This document shows, piece by piece, positions 20,368-30,022 of a DNA stretch of 64,000 nucleotides. The DNA is from Falsihalocynthiibacter arcticus (GTDB taxonomy: Bacteria > Pseudomonadota > Alphaproteobacteria > Rhodobacterales > Rhodobacteraceae). The position numbers were made by a program, and so were the translations under genes. The stretch is taken from positions 3,687,501-3,751,500 of the forward strand of contig NZ_CP014327.1 in NCBI RefSeq assembly GCF_000812665.2. Reading direction: 5' to 3'. The notes beneath the pieces were generated by a model. The model had not been told where the DNA came from, searched no databases, and saw only the letters and a list, made by a program, of their open reading frames with translations. Positions within the stretch are counted from its first letter, which is position 1, and each line of letters starts with the position of its first letter.

Positions 20368-21156
20368 CTATTTCCCAAGGGACGCGCGGGCGAGCGCCGC
20401 CCGACTTGCAAAGGCCTCGCGCATCAAAATCACGTCGCTTCCGACCGCGATAAAGCGCGCACCAAGAGCGGCGAAAGGGGCAATTTGGTCCGTGTTCCCT
20501 GCGAAAATCCCAACGGGTTTGCCCGCGGCCCGAATGCGCGCGGCGGCGTGGGTCATTGCCGCCATAACGTCTGGGTGCATCGCCTCAGGGCCATATCCCC
20601 CGACATGTCCCATATCCGTCGCCAAATCGGCGGGGCCAATAAATACAGCGTCAACGCCTTCAGTATTCGCAATCGCATCGATATTCTCAATCGCGCGGGC
20701 GGATTCAACCTGCACCATCAACGCGACCTCCTCGTTCGCATTCGCCATATAGGTCGTATCCGCGCCATAGCCACTCACACGGGCCACCATGGCGCCAACG
20801 CCCCTCCGCCCCTGCGGCGCATAGCGCATGGCTTGCGCTAAATCATGCGCTTGGGCGCCGGTTTCCACCATTGGCACCAAAACCGTCTGAAACCCCAGAT
20901 CCAATACCTGTTTAATCATCCAATCCGCGCCAGTGACAACTCGCACGGCGACGGGAACATGCCCCTGAAGAACCCGCAATTGGTCTCGCAAGGATGTTAT
21001 GTCATTTGGGCCGTGTTCCCCGTCCAGAACCACCCAATCAAACCCAGCCAGCGCCGCGATTTCGGCCACGGTTGCACTCGCGGAACCGACCCACAATCCA
21101 AGGCAAGTTTCGTCACGGCGCAGAGCGGCAATCAATTCGTTTTTGGGGGTGGTCAT
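20368..21156 (-). CDS. HpcH/HpaI family aldolase
   Basis: A 262-residue class II-type pyruvate aldolase. Family features are the glycine-alanine loop LGLWVGSASATVAEIAALAGFDWVVL (quoted in part: FDWVVLDGEHGPND), the metal region with Glu in MVQVESARAIENIDAIA and FIGPADLATDMG near the C-terminus. It probably cleaves 4-hydroxy-2-oxo acids such as 4-hydroxy-2-oxoheptanedioate; the substrate is not decided by sequence. The ATG at 21154-21156 is chosen since family members start just before KNELIAALRR. It lies 60 bases after aglK on the same strand and might be read through from the agl operon. Confidence 0.87.
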   Translation of the reverse strand: MTTPKNELIAALRRDETCLGLWVGSASATVAEIAALAGFDWVVLDGEHGPNDITSLRDQLRVLQGHVPVAVRVVTGADWMIKQVLDLGFQTVLVPMVETGAQAHDLAQAMRYAPQGRRGVGAMVARVSGYGADTTYMANANEEVALMVQVESARAIENIDAIANTEGVDAVFIGPADLATDMGHVGGYGPEAMHPDVMAAMTHAAARIRAAGKPVGIFAGNTDQIAPFAALGARFIAVGSDVILMREAFASRAALARASLGK

Positions 21157-21216
21157 TGGGAATCTCCACGGGAAAAAACCGAGGTTTCCACAGCGACTAC
21201 GGTAACACAAGACGCC

Positions 21217-22305
21217 CTAGTCCCGATAAAGCAACGAACGTCCCTCGTGGAAGACATGGATTTTCTCGGGCGGTGCGGTTAATGTGACGACTGCCCCCTT
21301 TGAAACCTGCTGAATTCCGGGCAATTTAGCGACGAAGGTTTCGTCACGGCCATCCTTATGAAAATACAGCAATGTGACCTCGCCAAGCGCTTCAGTGATG
21401 GCAACTGACCCCTTATAAACTGGAATATTCTCCGCTGGCACAAGGTCCTCCGGACGTACCCCGACATTAACCTTCTTACCCATATCTTCAGGACGTGTTG
21501 GCACATTGGACACCGCCCGTGTGTCATCACTCAAGGCAATCGTGGTCTGCGCCCCCGTCCCGACGATTTCGCCCGCAATCAAATTCATCGCGGGCGAGCC
21601 GATAAACTGCGCCACGAATTCGTTCTCGGGCCGCTCATACAACTCAAGTGGCGTACCAACTTGCGAAATGCCCTTGTTGGCCAGAACCACAATCCGCGTT
21701 GCCAAAGTCATGGCTTCCACCTGATCATGGGTCACATAAATCATCGTGCTATCGGGCATCGCCTCTTTGAGTTGGGCAATCTCAATCCGTGTCGCCACCC
21801 GCAGGGCCGCATCAAGGTTTGAGAGCGGCTCGTCAAACAAATATACCTTTGGATCGCGCACAATCGCCCGTCCAATCGCCACCCGTTGCCGCTGCCCGCC
21901 AGAGAGTGCTTTTGGCAACCGATCCAAATAGTCGGTCAGCTGGAGCTTCTCGGCGGCCCTATTTACGGCGATGTTAATTTCCGCCTTTGGCATCTTGGCA
22001 ATGCCGAGGGCAAAAGCCATGTTATCGCGTACCGTCATATGCGGATAAAGCGCATAGGATTGAAACACCATGGCAATCCCACGTTCCGCTGGCGGCACAT
22101 CATTCACGACAGTTCCGTCGATTTCGAGTGACCCCGATGTGATTCGCTCAAGCCCCGCAACCATGCGTAAAAGCGTTGATTTTCCGCATCCCGACGGGCC
22201 AACAAATACAATTAATTCACCGGTTTTAATGGTCAGGTTGATATCCTTAAGGACATTCGTATTGCCGTAGGATTTGACAATGTTCGTTAATTTGAGATCT
22301 GCCAT
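21217..22305 (-). CDS. aglK: AglK, ATP-binding subunit of alpha-glucoside ABC transporter
   Basis: A 362-residue MalK/UgpC-type ATPase. Walker A is GPSGCGKST, the signature [14 protein letters not shown], Walker [13 protein letters not shown] and the H-loop [16 protein letters not shown]. The C-terminal TOBE/regulatory domain has VGVRPEDL. Its position at the end of an operon with aglE, aglF, aglG and aglA identifies it as the energy subunit for alpha-glucoside uptake. Length is normal. It begins 9 bases after the aglA stop. Confidence 0.93.
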   Translation of the reverse strand: MADLKLTNIVKSYGNTNVLKDINLTIKTGELIVFVGPSGCGKSTLLRMVAGLERITSGSLEIDGTVVNDVPPAERGIAMVFQSYALYPHMTVRDNMAFALGIAKMPKAEINIAVNRAAEKLQLTDYLDRLPKALSGGQRQRVAIGRAIVRDPKVYLFDEPLSNLDAALRVATRIEIAQLKEAMPDSTMIYVTHDQVEAMTLATRIVVLANKGISQVGTPLELYERPENEFVAQFIGSPAMNLIAGEIVGTGAQTTIALSDDTRAVSNVPTRPEDMGKKVNVGVRPEDLVPAENIPVYKGSVAITEALGEVTLLYFHKDGRDETFVAKLPGIQQVSKGAVVTLTAPPEKIHVFHEGRSLLYRD

Positions 22306-22314
22306 TATCCCCTC

Positions 22315-23948
22315 CTATGTGTGCGTGCGGCGCAAGATTGCACCTTGCCATGGCGCGAGATTTACATCCTGCGCGAGGCCGATTTCCTGCCCGATAAATT
22401 GCCAGTCCGTTGAGGGGGCAACGATCTGGTGTGCACCCTGCCCCATATTGAAATAACACAAGAGTTCCATATTGTTGCTAGACCTTTTGAATGTCAAAAT
22501 GTCGCCGTTCGCTTCGAGATCGGTAAGCGTTCCTACTTTCAAAACGGAAAGCTTAGAGCGGAAGGCCAAAACGGACTTGTAGTGATGGAAAAGTGATGCT
22601 GGATCAAGCGCTTGGGCGGAGGCGTTCAAATGAAGATGCTCCGCAGGAACCGGTAGCCACGGCTTATGCGTACTAAATCCCGCATTTGCATTCGATGGCT
22701 CCCAAACCATGGGGGTACGACATCCATCGCGCCCTTTAAATTCTGGCCAAAATTGGATTCCATAGGGATCTTGCAAGTCTTCAAAGGCAACGTCCGCCTC
22801 TTCCAACCCAAGCTCTTCGCCTTGATACAGGCAAACTGATCCACGCAAACTACTGATAAGAATGGGAAAAAGGCGTTTCGCCCCTTCCGACAAATTCCAG
22901 CGACTGGCATGGCGTGCGACATCATGATTGGAGAAGGCCCAGCATGCCCATCCATCCGAAGCGACCCGTTCGACCTCATTCAAAACCTCGGCAACCCGTG
23001 TTGCAGTCAGTGGAGTTTGTGAAAGAAATTCAAAGGCATAGCACATCTGCATCAAGTCGTCGCCAGCCGTATATTGCCCCATGATTTCAAGACCACGCTG
23101 CGCATCGCCCACTTCGCCGACTGCTGCGGCCCCGTATGGCTCCATCACTGCGCGAAATTTACGAAGGAAATCAATGTTTTCCGGCTGATTTTTGGAGTAG
23201 ATATGCTCCTGATGATTATAAGGGTTCACCGAAGGCGCAATTGAATCGTTCCGTGCTTCTTTTGGCAACGCAGGATTATCGCGTAACTCTTTGTCTGCAA
23301 AATAGAAATTGATGGTATCAAGGCGAAACCCGTCTACCCCGCGCTTAAGCCAAAACCGCGCTACATCCAACAAGGCTTCCTGAACCGCAGGTTCATGGAA
23401 ATTGAGGTCAGGCTGGCTGGTTAAAAAGTTGTGCAAGTAATACTGGCAACGCCGCGCGTCCCACGTCCAAGCAGGTCCGCCGAAGATTGACAACCAGTTG
23501 TTTGGAGGTGTTCCATCCGGCTTAGGGTCGGCCCAAACGTACCAGTTTTCTTTTTGGTTATCAGTAGATTGCCGACTTTCCTTGAACCAGTTGTGTTGGT
23601 CTGATGTATGCGAAAGGACAAGGTCAATCATGACTTTCAAGCCAAGAGAATGCGCCTTGGAGACCAGTGTATCAAAATCGCTCAACGTGCCAAACATCGC
23701 ATCGACATCGCAATAATCGCTCACATCATATCCGAAATCCTTCATCGGTGAGGTGAAAAACGGCGAGATCCAGATAGCATCGACCCCGAGGTTAGAAATA
23801 TAGTCTAACCTACTGGCAATACCGGGCAAATCTCCAATGCCGTCGCCGGTACTGTCTTGAAAACTACGGGGTATATTTGATAGATGACGGCTCCGCGCCA
23901 CCAGTCAGGATTTTTTTCTGAAGGGATCATATTCTCAACTTTGCTCAT
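22315..23948 (-). pseudogene. aglA: AglA, GH13 alpha-glucosidase, with a single-base frameshift
   Basis: The gene should start at ATG 23946-23948 (MSKVENMIPSEKNPDWWRG) and read [23 protein letters not shown]. Instead the frame breaks in the C-run at 23868-23871: TA-CCCC-GT needs one more C to continue from IYP into RSFQD. The rest (about 510 residues) is open and shows GH13 regions: the nucleophile segment GVDGFRLDTINFYF, the acid EVGDAQRG and FSNHDVARHASR. Full-length protein would be about 544 residues, normal for alpha-glucosidase. As written, translation from the true start ends early at 23805. This is either a real mutation or a homopolymer sequencing error. Confidence 0.85.
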
Positions 23949-23949
23949 G

Positions 23950-25080
23950 TTATCCACCTTTGACTGAGCCCGAGAGCAACCCACGGACGAGGTATTTTTG
24001 AAGCCCAAAAAAGACGCCGAGCGGTACCGCAATGGAGACAAAGGCCGAGGCGGCAAGGATTTCCCAATCCCCCCCTCGACTGCCCAAAAGTTCGCGCAGA
24101 CGCCCCGTCATCACCAATTGATCTTCGTTGTTGCCAAGGAAAACCGTCGCCACAAGCAAATCGTTCCACACCCATAAGAATTGGAAAATCGCGAAACTTG
24201 CGAGGGCCGGAAAGGACAGAGGCAAGACGATTTTACGAAAAATATCGAAATCCGTGGCACCATCAACGCGGGCACTTTCAATAATTTCTCGCGGTAACCC
24301 CGCGATATAATTACGTAAAAGGTAGATTGCCATGGGGAGGCCAAAGCCCGTATGGGCAAGCCAAATGCCGAGGTAATCTTTGCCAATCCCGATCTCATTG
24401 TGCAATTTGAGCAAGGGGATCAGAGCCATTTGAAGCGGCACCACCAACAGCCCAACGACCGTCGCAATCAAGAGCGATCGCCCCGGAAACTCCATCCACG
24501 CAAGGGCATAGGCAGCAAATGCCGCAATGAGGATTGGGATGATCGTTGCGGGGATTGTCACGGTAAACGTGTTGATGAAGCTTCGCCCTATTCCCTCTGA
24601 AAACAATACGTTACGATAGTTATCTAAAGTAAATTTGGGTTGTTCAAGGGAGGTTACAAAAATGCGGACCCCCCGCGAGCCTGCTGGTTTTTCAAGTGAC
24701 GTGATTTGATAGGCCCCGTCGGGCTCAACCCGAATGAAGGCCCCTTGCCGTTCCGCGACGTCTCCGGGCGCGAATTCAGTCGGGCGATTTGCGTTAATCC
24801 CGAAGGCGGTGACGACGGCGGGCTCTGGAAAAAGACTGCCCGAGATAAGCCATCCGTCGCCGTCCTCAACGGCCGTATCTGGGTCAGCACCGCGCAGCGT
24901 TAGGTTGCGCTCGCCCGCCGATAGCGACGTCCACCAACCGGATGTCGAGATTTGATCACGGTCCCGAAAGGAGCTGACCAGCAAGCCAAAAGTCGGAATT
25001 GTCCAGAGAACCACGAGTACCAAAACCGAAAGATTCACGACCCACGTCAGACGCGATTTCACACCAGCAATATTATCCAC
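23950..25080 (-). CDS. aglG: AglG, permease subunit of alpha-glucoside ABC transporter
   Basis: A 376-residue inner-membrane permease of the MalG type. There is an N-terminal membrane segment (about residues 12-32), a large periplasmic loop of about 100 residues, then several membrane helices, with the cytoplasmic EAA loop as EIIESARVDGATDFDIFRKIVLPLSFPALA (key residues E, R, DGA, P). The likely start is GTG at 25078-25080, which overlaps the aglF stop by one base; an upstream ATG at 25116 would lie inside aglF. Its stop lies one base before the aglA ATG. Confidence 0.92.
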   Translation of the reverse strand: MDNIAGVKSRLTWVVNLSVLVLVVLWTIPTFGLLVSSFRDRDQISTSGWWTSLSAGERNLTLRGADPDTAVEDGDGWLISGSLFPEPAVVTAFGINANRPTEFAPGDVAERQGAFIRVEPDGAYQITSLEKPAGSRGVRIFVTSLEQPKFTLDNYRNVLFSEGIGRSFINTFTVTIPATIIPILIAAFAAYALAWMEFPGRSLLIATVVGLLVVPLQMALIPLLKLHNEIGIGKDYLGIWLAHTGFGLPMAIYLLRNYIAGLPREIIESARVDGATDFDIFRKIVLPLSFPALASFAIFQFLWVWNDLLVATVFLGNNEDQLVMTGRLRELLGSRGGDWEILAASAFVSIAVPLGVFFGLQKYLVRGLLSGSVKGG

Positions 25081-26072
25081 TATGAAATCTCCCGACGTGC
25101 ATTGCGTATATTCCAAATCATAATCGGGGTTACCAAAATCATGATCACGAGCGCCACCGTACTGGCGCGGCCATTATCGAGGCCCCTAAACATCCAATCG
25201 AACATCAAATTCGCTAGGACTTGTGTGCCCCATTGGCCGTTTGTCATGGCGAGAACGATGTCGAAAACCTTGAGCACAAGGATGGTGATTGTGGTCCAGA
25301 CTACGGCGATTGTGCCCCAGATTTGAGGGACTTTGATCTTCCAAAATATCTGCAACGGGCTGGCACCATCCAGAATTGCGGCCTCGATGGTTTCTTCGGA
25401 AATCCCGCGCAGGGCGGCCGAAAGGATGACCATGGCGAAGCCCGTTTGGATCCACACCAAAATGGCCATCAAGAAGAAAGAGTTCCAAAACGGCAGGGTG
25501 ATCCAAGCCTGTGGCGCGCCGCCAAAATAGGTTACGATTGCGTTGAGCAGGCCGATTTGTTCTTGGCCTTCGCCACGGTAATCATAGACGAATTTCCAGA
25601 TCACCGAGGCCCCGACAAAAGAGATCGCCATGGGCATAAAAATAAGGGATTTCGCGAAATTCCCCCAACGAATTCGGTCAGTGAGGGCGGCGGCAATAAG
25701 GCCAAAGAACGTGGCCGCAGCGGGCACGACTACCAGCCATAACATATTGTTTTGCATGGATTCCGCGAATTTTGTATCGACCAGTAGCCATTTGTAATTA
25801 TCAGCGCCAGTAAATTCCTCGCCGTTGGCATCATGCAGCGAAAGCCAGATCGACATCACAACCGGATAGACCAGATACGTTGCCAACAAAGCGATGGCCG
25901 GAAACAGGAAGAGCCAAGGGCGAATGGCGGAAGCACGGTTGATATTGCGGCCCGCGTTCACACCGCGTGCGGGGTACTTCCAGTCGAGTAGATAGTTGGA
26001 GAAGAAGTAATAGGCCACACAGCCAAAGACGCCTGCTACAACGGTAAAAAGGGCCCAGAAAAGCTGTTCCAT
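25080..26072 (-). CDS. aglF: AglF, permease subunit of alpha-glucoside ABC transporter
   Basis: A 330-residue inner-membrane permease of the MalF type. The N-terminal helix is followed by WLFLFPAIALLATYLVYPVV and further helices; the EAA loop reads EETIEAAILDGASPLQIFWKI, with the conserved EA--DGA pattern. It pairs with AglG to form the channel. The stop TAG overlaps the probable GTG start of aglG, so the two are translationally coupled. It follows the binding-protein gene after 87 bases. Confidence 0.93.
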   Translation of the reverse strand: MEQLFWALFTVVAGVFGCVAYYFFSNYLLDWKYPARGVNAGRNINRASAIRPWLFLFPAIALLATYLVYPVVMSIWLSLHDANGEEFTGADNYKWLLVDTKFAESMQNNMLWLVVVPAAATFFGLIAAALTDRIRWGNFAKSLIFMPMAISFVGASVIWKFVYDYRGEGQEQIGLLNAIVTYFGGAPQAWITLPFWNSFFLMAILVWIQTGFAMVILSAALRGISEETIEAAILDGASPLQIFWKIKVPQIWGTIAVVWTTITILVLKVFDIVLAMTNGQWGTQVLANLMFDWMFRGLDNGRASTVALVIMILVTPIMIWNIRNARREIS

Positions 26073-26159
26073 CGCGACCTCGCCAATAAAAGAAAGTGGG
26101 GGAATTCAGGAGTGCGAAGGCCTCGCATTCACGCGGGACCTTCTAAGAGGGCGTTAGGC

Positions 26160-27505
26160 TTACTTAATGCCGTCCCAAGTATTTTGGATGTCAGCGGCCA
26201 CATCTTCGGCGGATTTCCCACCCGTGTAATCCACCATGCCGGTCCAGAAAACACCTGCGCCGATCGCACCGGGCATCAGGTCGGACCCATCAAAGCGGAA
26301 GGTATCTGCGCCCAAGAGGATTTCCCCCATTTTGCGTTGTGCATCGCTTTCGTATACAGCGGGATTCACGCCATTGTGCGGGGTAAGGAAGCCACCTTGT
26401 GCCATCCAAATCTCGTGTGCGAGGGGCGACTTGATGTAGTCCATAAAGGCGCGTGCCCCTTTGGAATCCTGCGTGATTGTCGCAACGGTTCCGGCTCCCA
26501 AAACTGGCTTGCCGAGGTCTTTGCTGGCATAGGCTGGGAAGTAGAAGAAGTCAGCGTCTTCACCCATAACCGTGCCTTCAGGGAAGAACGCGGGAATGAA
26601 GCTGGCTTGACGGTGCAAATAGCATTGCGGGGGGATTCAAAGAGGCCTTTTGGGCTGTCGCGGAAGTCCGTGGAAGCCACGGTCCCTGCGCCACCGGCAA
26701 CATAGGCGTCGTTGCGGGCGAATGCGCCGAATTCTTCGATCGCGGCAATAATCGCGGGGTCATTGAACGGGATTTCGTTGGCAACCCATTGGTCATAGAC
26801 GGAAGGAGGCGATGTGCGCAAAAGCATATCTTCAACCCAGTCGGTTGCAGGCCAGCCGGTCGCGGACCCTGATCCCAGACCGATACACCATGGTGTGCCG
26901 CCATCCGCAACGATTTGTTCGGAAAGCGCTTTCAACTCTTCCATCGATTGCGGAATTTCGTAACCTGCATCCTCAAAATTCTCGGGCACATACCAAACCA
27001 GCGATTTCAGGTCGGCACGATAAAACAGGCCGTAGAACTGATCGTTGCCGTCTTTGTCGGCATAGGTTGCCAAATCAACCCAAGACTGACCCGCCGCGTA
27101 GTTTTCGCGCACCCAGTCAGCATCTGTGCTTTCAAGCGGCGAAAGCAAGCCTTTGGCCGCGAGATTTGCCGCAAGGCCAGGCTGTGGGAAAATTGCGATA
27201 TTTGGCGGGGAACCTGCTTCGGTATCGATCAGGATTTGTTGCTCAAAACTGTCGGAACCAGAATACTGTACGTCAATGCCGGTGGCCTCTTCAAAGTAGG
27301 CTGCTGCGGATTCGAAACGGTCTTTTTCTTCGCCGAGCCACGGGCCGAATACGGTCACTGTCTCACCGGATAAATCCATGGACTTAAGGGCTTCGTAACT
27401 CTCCCAGTTAAAATCCCCCTCGCCCGGCGTAAACAGAAGGTCGGCCTGCGCCGTCCCTGCGGTGAGTGCGATCACGGCCGCACCAGTCAACAATTTGTGT
27501 TTCAT
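26160..27505 (-). pseudogene. aglE: AglE, periplasmic alpha-glucoside-binding protein, with a single-base frameshift
   Basis: The first frame starts at ATG 27503-27505 with GGGAGGAA upstream and encodes a signal peptide (MKHKLLTGAAVIALTAGTAQA) and a binding-protein body. It goes out of frame in the six-base C-run at 26629-26634, after LFESP. The second frame continues the protein as QCYLHRQASFIPAFFPEG down to IQNTWDGIK at 26160. One added C would restore FESPPQCYLHRQ and a protein of about 448 residues, the usual length. The shifted frame runs on to 26366 and would give a protein with a wrong C-terminus. It is the second such lesion in this operon. Confidence 0.85.
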
Positions 27506-27521
27506 TTTCTTCCTCCCAAGT

Positions 27522-27534
27522 AGCGCTGAGCGCT
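27522..27534. promoter_or_regulatory. AGCGCT pair near the aglE start
   Basis: Two AGCGCT cores lie at 27522-27527 and 27529-27534, seven bases apart, just upstream of the aglE ribosome binding site. They share the core of the LacI-family operators nearby and may be a weaker site that blocks aglE transcription. Confidence 0.45.
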
Positions 27535-27542
27535 TTGTTTTT

Positions 27543-27560
27543 TTCAAAAGCGCTTTTGAA
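27543..27560. promoter_or_regulatory. LacI-family operator (18-bp perfect palindrome)
   Basis: TTCAAAAGCGCTTTTGAA is a perfect 18-bp palindrome centred on the CG step that is typical of LacI/PurR-family operators. It is 38-55 bases upstream of aglE and is the best operator candidate for AglR. Confidence 0.85.
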
Positions 27561-27599
27561 GGGTACGACCACAGTGGATGAAAAGTCGAATCGTAAAAA

Positions 27600-27613
27600 C
27601 CAAAGCGCTTTGG
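27600..27613. promoter_or_regulatory. LacI-family operator (14-bp perfect palindrome)
   Basis: CCAAAGCGCTTTGG is a perfect palindrome with the same AAGCGCTT core, 57 bases (centre to centre about 55) from the palindrome at 27543-27560. The pair could support looping by a tetrameric or dimeric regulator. Confidence 0.8.
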
Positions 27614-27755
27614 AAAAAATACAATTGCGCAGTTTCATTAAAAAGTCAACGAGGGATAAATCCCCCATAAATGCAGCTTTATATCCTTATTTTATGAGAT
27701 TTTTGTTTTCTTTGACCTTGGAATAATTTAGGTCTATCGTTTCCAACTTATATCT

Positions 27756-27763
27756 AAGCGCTT
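27756..27763. promoter_or_regulatory. LacI-family half-conserved operator in the aglR leader
   Basis: AAGCGCTT lies 11 bases upstream of the aglR ATG, on top of where a ribosome binding site would be. It matches the core of the two palindromes in front of aglE, so AglR probably represses its own gene. Confidence 0.7.
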
Positions 27764-27773
27764 TGAGAAACCC

Positions 27774-28802
27774 ATGAACCTTAAATCTCTTTCTGACATC
27801 CTTGGCCTCAGCCAAACCACGGTGAGCCGCGCCCTAAACGGCTATCCCGAGGTGAGCGAGAAAACGCGCCTTAAGGTTCTGGCAGCGGCGCGCAAGCACC
27901 ATTACAGTCCTAATACCCGCGCCCAAAGTCTGGCAACGGGGCGCGCAATGGCCATTGGACACGTTATTCCCATGTCCAACAATCACGAGATGGTTAACCC
28001 GATTTTTGGCGATTTCATCGCGGGGGCCGGGGTCGCCTATTCAAATGCTGGCTATGACATGCTGTTATCCATTGTTCAGGACGACGATGAGGAGCAAGCC
28101 TATCGGCGGATGGCGGCGCGTGGGTCTGTAGATGGGATCATTGTACACGGACCCAGAAAAGACGATCCGCGCGTTGCATTGTTACAGGAGATCGGCCTGC
28201 CGTTTGTGGTGCATGGACGCATGATGGGCAATGATAAGGGGTATTCGTGGCTCGACATCAACAATACACGCTCTTTTAAACGGGCAACCGATCTGCTGCT
28301 TGATTTAGGGCACCGCCGCATCGCCTTACTGAATGGGCTGGAAACCATGGATTTTGCATCCCGTCGCCGCGCGGGCTTTGTCGAGGCTATTTCGGAGCGC
28401 GGTATCGCACCCGACCCTTCCCTGATGTTTAGCACCGAAATGACGGAACAATTCGGCTATGATATCAGTAGGAAACTCCTCGCAGACGATAATCCTCCGA
28501 CCGCTATCATCACGTCCTCCTATCTGATGGCGATTGGAATCCGGCGGGCGATTGGGCGTGCGGGCCTTTTGATGGGACGCGACGTATCGGTGGTGACCCA
28601 TGACGATGATTTGTCCTATTTGCGCAATGGCGACAGCATCCCAACCTTTACCGCCACACGGTCCTCTGTCAGGGATGCGGGCAGCCAATGCGCCAAAATT
28701 CTCTTGCAATCGATTACATCAGGCAGTACCCAACCTGTGCAAGAGCTGTGGGAGGCAGAGCTTATGGTTGGGAGCTCAACGGGCCCTGCCCCACAGCGTT
28801 AA
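27774..28802 (+). CDS. aglR: AglR, LacI-family repressor of the agl operon
   Basis: A 342-residue LacI/GalR regulator. The N-terminal helix-turn-helix is NLKSLSDILGLSQTTVSRAL, followed by the hinge VLAAARKHHYSPNTRAQSLATG. The periplasmic-binding-protein-like effector domain fills the rest. It is divergent from the agl operon, with four AAGCGCTT-type sites between, one next to its own start. It is expected to release DNA on binding an alpha-glucoside or derived sugar; the effector is inferred. The gene is intact although two of the structural genes are broken. Confidence 0.92.
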   Translation: MNLKSLSDILGLSQTTVSRALNGYPEVSEKTRLKVLAAARKHHYSPNTRAQSLATGRAMAIGHVIPMSNNHEMVNPIFGDFIAGAGVAYSNAGYDMLLSIVQDDDEEQAYRRMAARGSVDGIIVHGPRKDDPRVALLQEIGLPFVVHGRMMGNDKGYSWLDINNTRSFKRATDLLLDLGHRRIALLNGLETMDFASRRRAGFVEAISERGIAPDPSLMFSTEMTEQFGYDISRKLLADDNPPTAIITSSYLMAIGIRRAIGRAGLLMGRDVSVVTHDDDLSYLRNGDSIPTFTATRSSVRDAGSQCAKILLQSITSGSTQPVQELWEAELMVGSSTGPAPQR

Positions 28803-28923
28803 GCGGATGAGGCAAAGCCGGGAGCGAATAACAGGGGTATTTTCTTTTCACCAAATGACTTAGATATCCCTGAAAATTCGTGCGCGGTTGATAAACCCCA
28901 CTCGCAGGATAAAAGGCCATACG

Positions 28924-29901
28924 ATGACACATACGACAGCTTCGAACCGCTATTCTTTGTTGGCCGATATCGGCGGCACAAATACGCGCGTAGCCCTAAG
29001 TGAAGGGACACGGGTTCTTGAGGCCTCAATCCAGCGTTTTAGCAATGCCAAATACCCTGACCTTGTCACGATCCTAAAACAATATGTGTCCGAGCAGGGC
29101 AATGTGGACTGTTCAGGCGTGTGTGTTGCCGTGGCGGGTCCGGTTCGAGATCGCGTCGCAACCATGACGAATTTGAACTGGACGATAGAACCAGACTCAT
29201 TGGCGGCAGCGACGGGCGCGGAAATTGTTTCAATTTTGAATGACCTTCAAGCGCAGGGTCACGCCCTAGGTCACCTCAAATCCTCCGAACTTACGCCGAT
29301 TTCAACAGGCAAAGAAGCCGGACCGAATGCCGCCAAATTGGTGATTGGAGTTGGGACCGGATTTAACGCAGCCGCCGTATACGATACCGCCGGTGGCCGC
29401 CTCGTAACCCCATCCGAATGTGGGCATATTACCATGCCTGCACGCGACGAAGCGGACTTGAGCCTCAGTCGTTACGTGCAAAGCTCCCACGGATTTCCCG
29501 GCGTGGAGGAAGTCATTTCCGGGCGTGGACTTGAGAGGATATATGCATGGTATAGCGCTGAAATTGATCAGAAAACTATAAAGTCCGCCGCCGAAATTAT
29601 GGCTTCAATTGAAGCAAAGGATGACCCTCTGGCCGTCCAGACCCTTACCACATTCTGTCGTATTTTGGGTGCGGTTGTTGGCGATCTTGCCCTCATCCAT
29701 TTGCCATTTGGCGGGATCTATTTGGTGGGCGGCGTGTCGCGCGCCATGGTGCCCTATCTCGCGGACTATGGCTTTTCCACCGCGTTCCGCGACAAGGGAC
29801 GGTTCTCTACATTTGTCGATAATTTTCCCATCACCGCGATTGAGGACGATTACGCAGCATTAATTGGCTGTGCGCAACATCTCTCAAATTTGAGCAAATG
29901 A
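28924..29901 (+). CDS. glk: Glucokinase
   Basis: A 325-residue ATP-dependent hexokinase of the bacterial Glk family. The N-terminal phosphate loop LLADIGGTNTRVAL, the substrate segment LNDLQAQGHALG, GVGTGFNAAAVY and the ECGH residues in TPSECGHITMPA are visible. It phosphorylates glucose released by the alpha-glucosidase AglA, feeding the Entner-Doudoroff route. The ATG at 28924 is preferred to a start 36 bases earlier because family members begin just before YSLLADIGGTN. It lies 121 bases after aglR. Confidence 0.92.
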   Translation: MTHTTASNRYSLLADIGGTNTRVALSEGTRVLEASIQRFSNAKYPDLVTILKQYVSEQGNVDCSGVCVAVAGPVRDRVATMTNLNWTIEPDSLAAATGAEIVSILNDLQAQGHALGHLKSSELTPISTGKEAGPNAAKLVIGVGTGFNAAAVYDTAGGRLVTPSECGHITMPARDEADLSLSRYVQSSHGFPGVEEVISGRGLERIYAWYSAEIDQKTIKSAAEIMASIEAKDDPLAVQTLTTFCRILGAVVGDLALIHLPFGGIYLVGGVSRAMVPYLADYGFSTAFRDKGRFSTFVDNFPITAIEDDYAALIGCAQHLSNLSK

Positions 29902-29914
29902 AACTCCCTTTGAA

Positions 29915-29930
29915 GTAAGCTATTTTTAAC
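29915..29930 (+). promoter_or_regulatory. Near-consensus CtrA site upstream of the chemotaxis operon
   Basis: GTAA-GCTATTT-TTAAC differs from TTAA-N7-TTAAC by one base. It is about 90-105 bases upstream of the first chemotaxis gene. CtrA control of motility and chemotaxis genes is known in Rhodobacterales, but one mismatch makes this only a candidate. Confidence 0.5.
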
Positions 29931-29980
29931 AACCCATCCCCTACACCTGTTTTCATCGACCGGAACAACAGGGGATTCAC

Positions 29981-30022
29981 GTGGCGAACTCGAAACTTCA
30001 TTCACATGGTGCGGCGCTATGA
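29981..30022 (+). CDS. Possible 13-codon leader peptide before the chemotaxis operon
   Basis: A GTG at 29981 preceded by AGGGG opens a 13-codon frame (MANSKLHSHGAAL) whose TGA overlaps the STAS gene start as ATGA at 30019-30022. The STAS gene has no strong binding site of its own, so coupling through this short frame is possible. The evidence is position and overlap only. Confidence 0.3.
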   Translation: MANSKLHSHGAAL

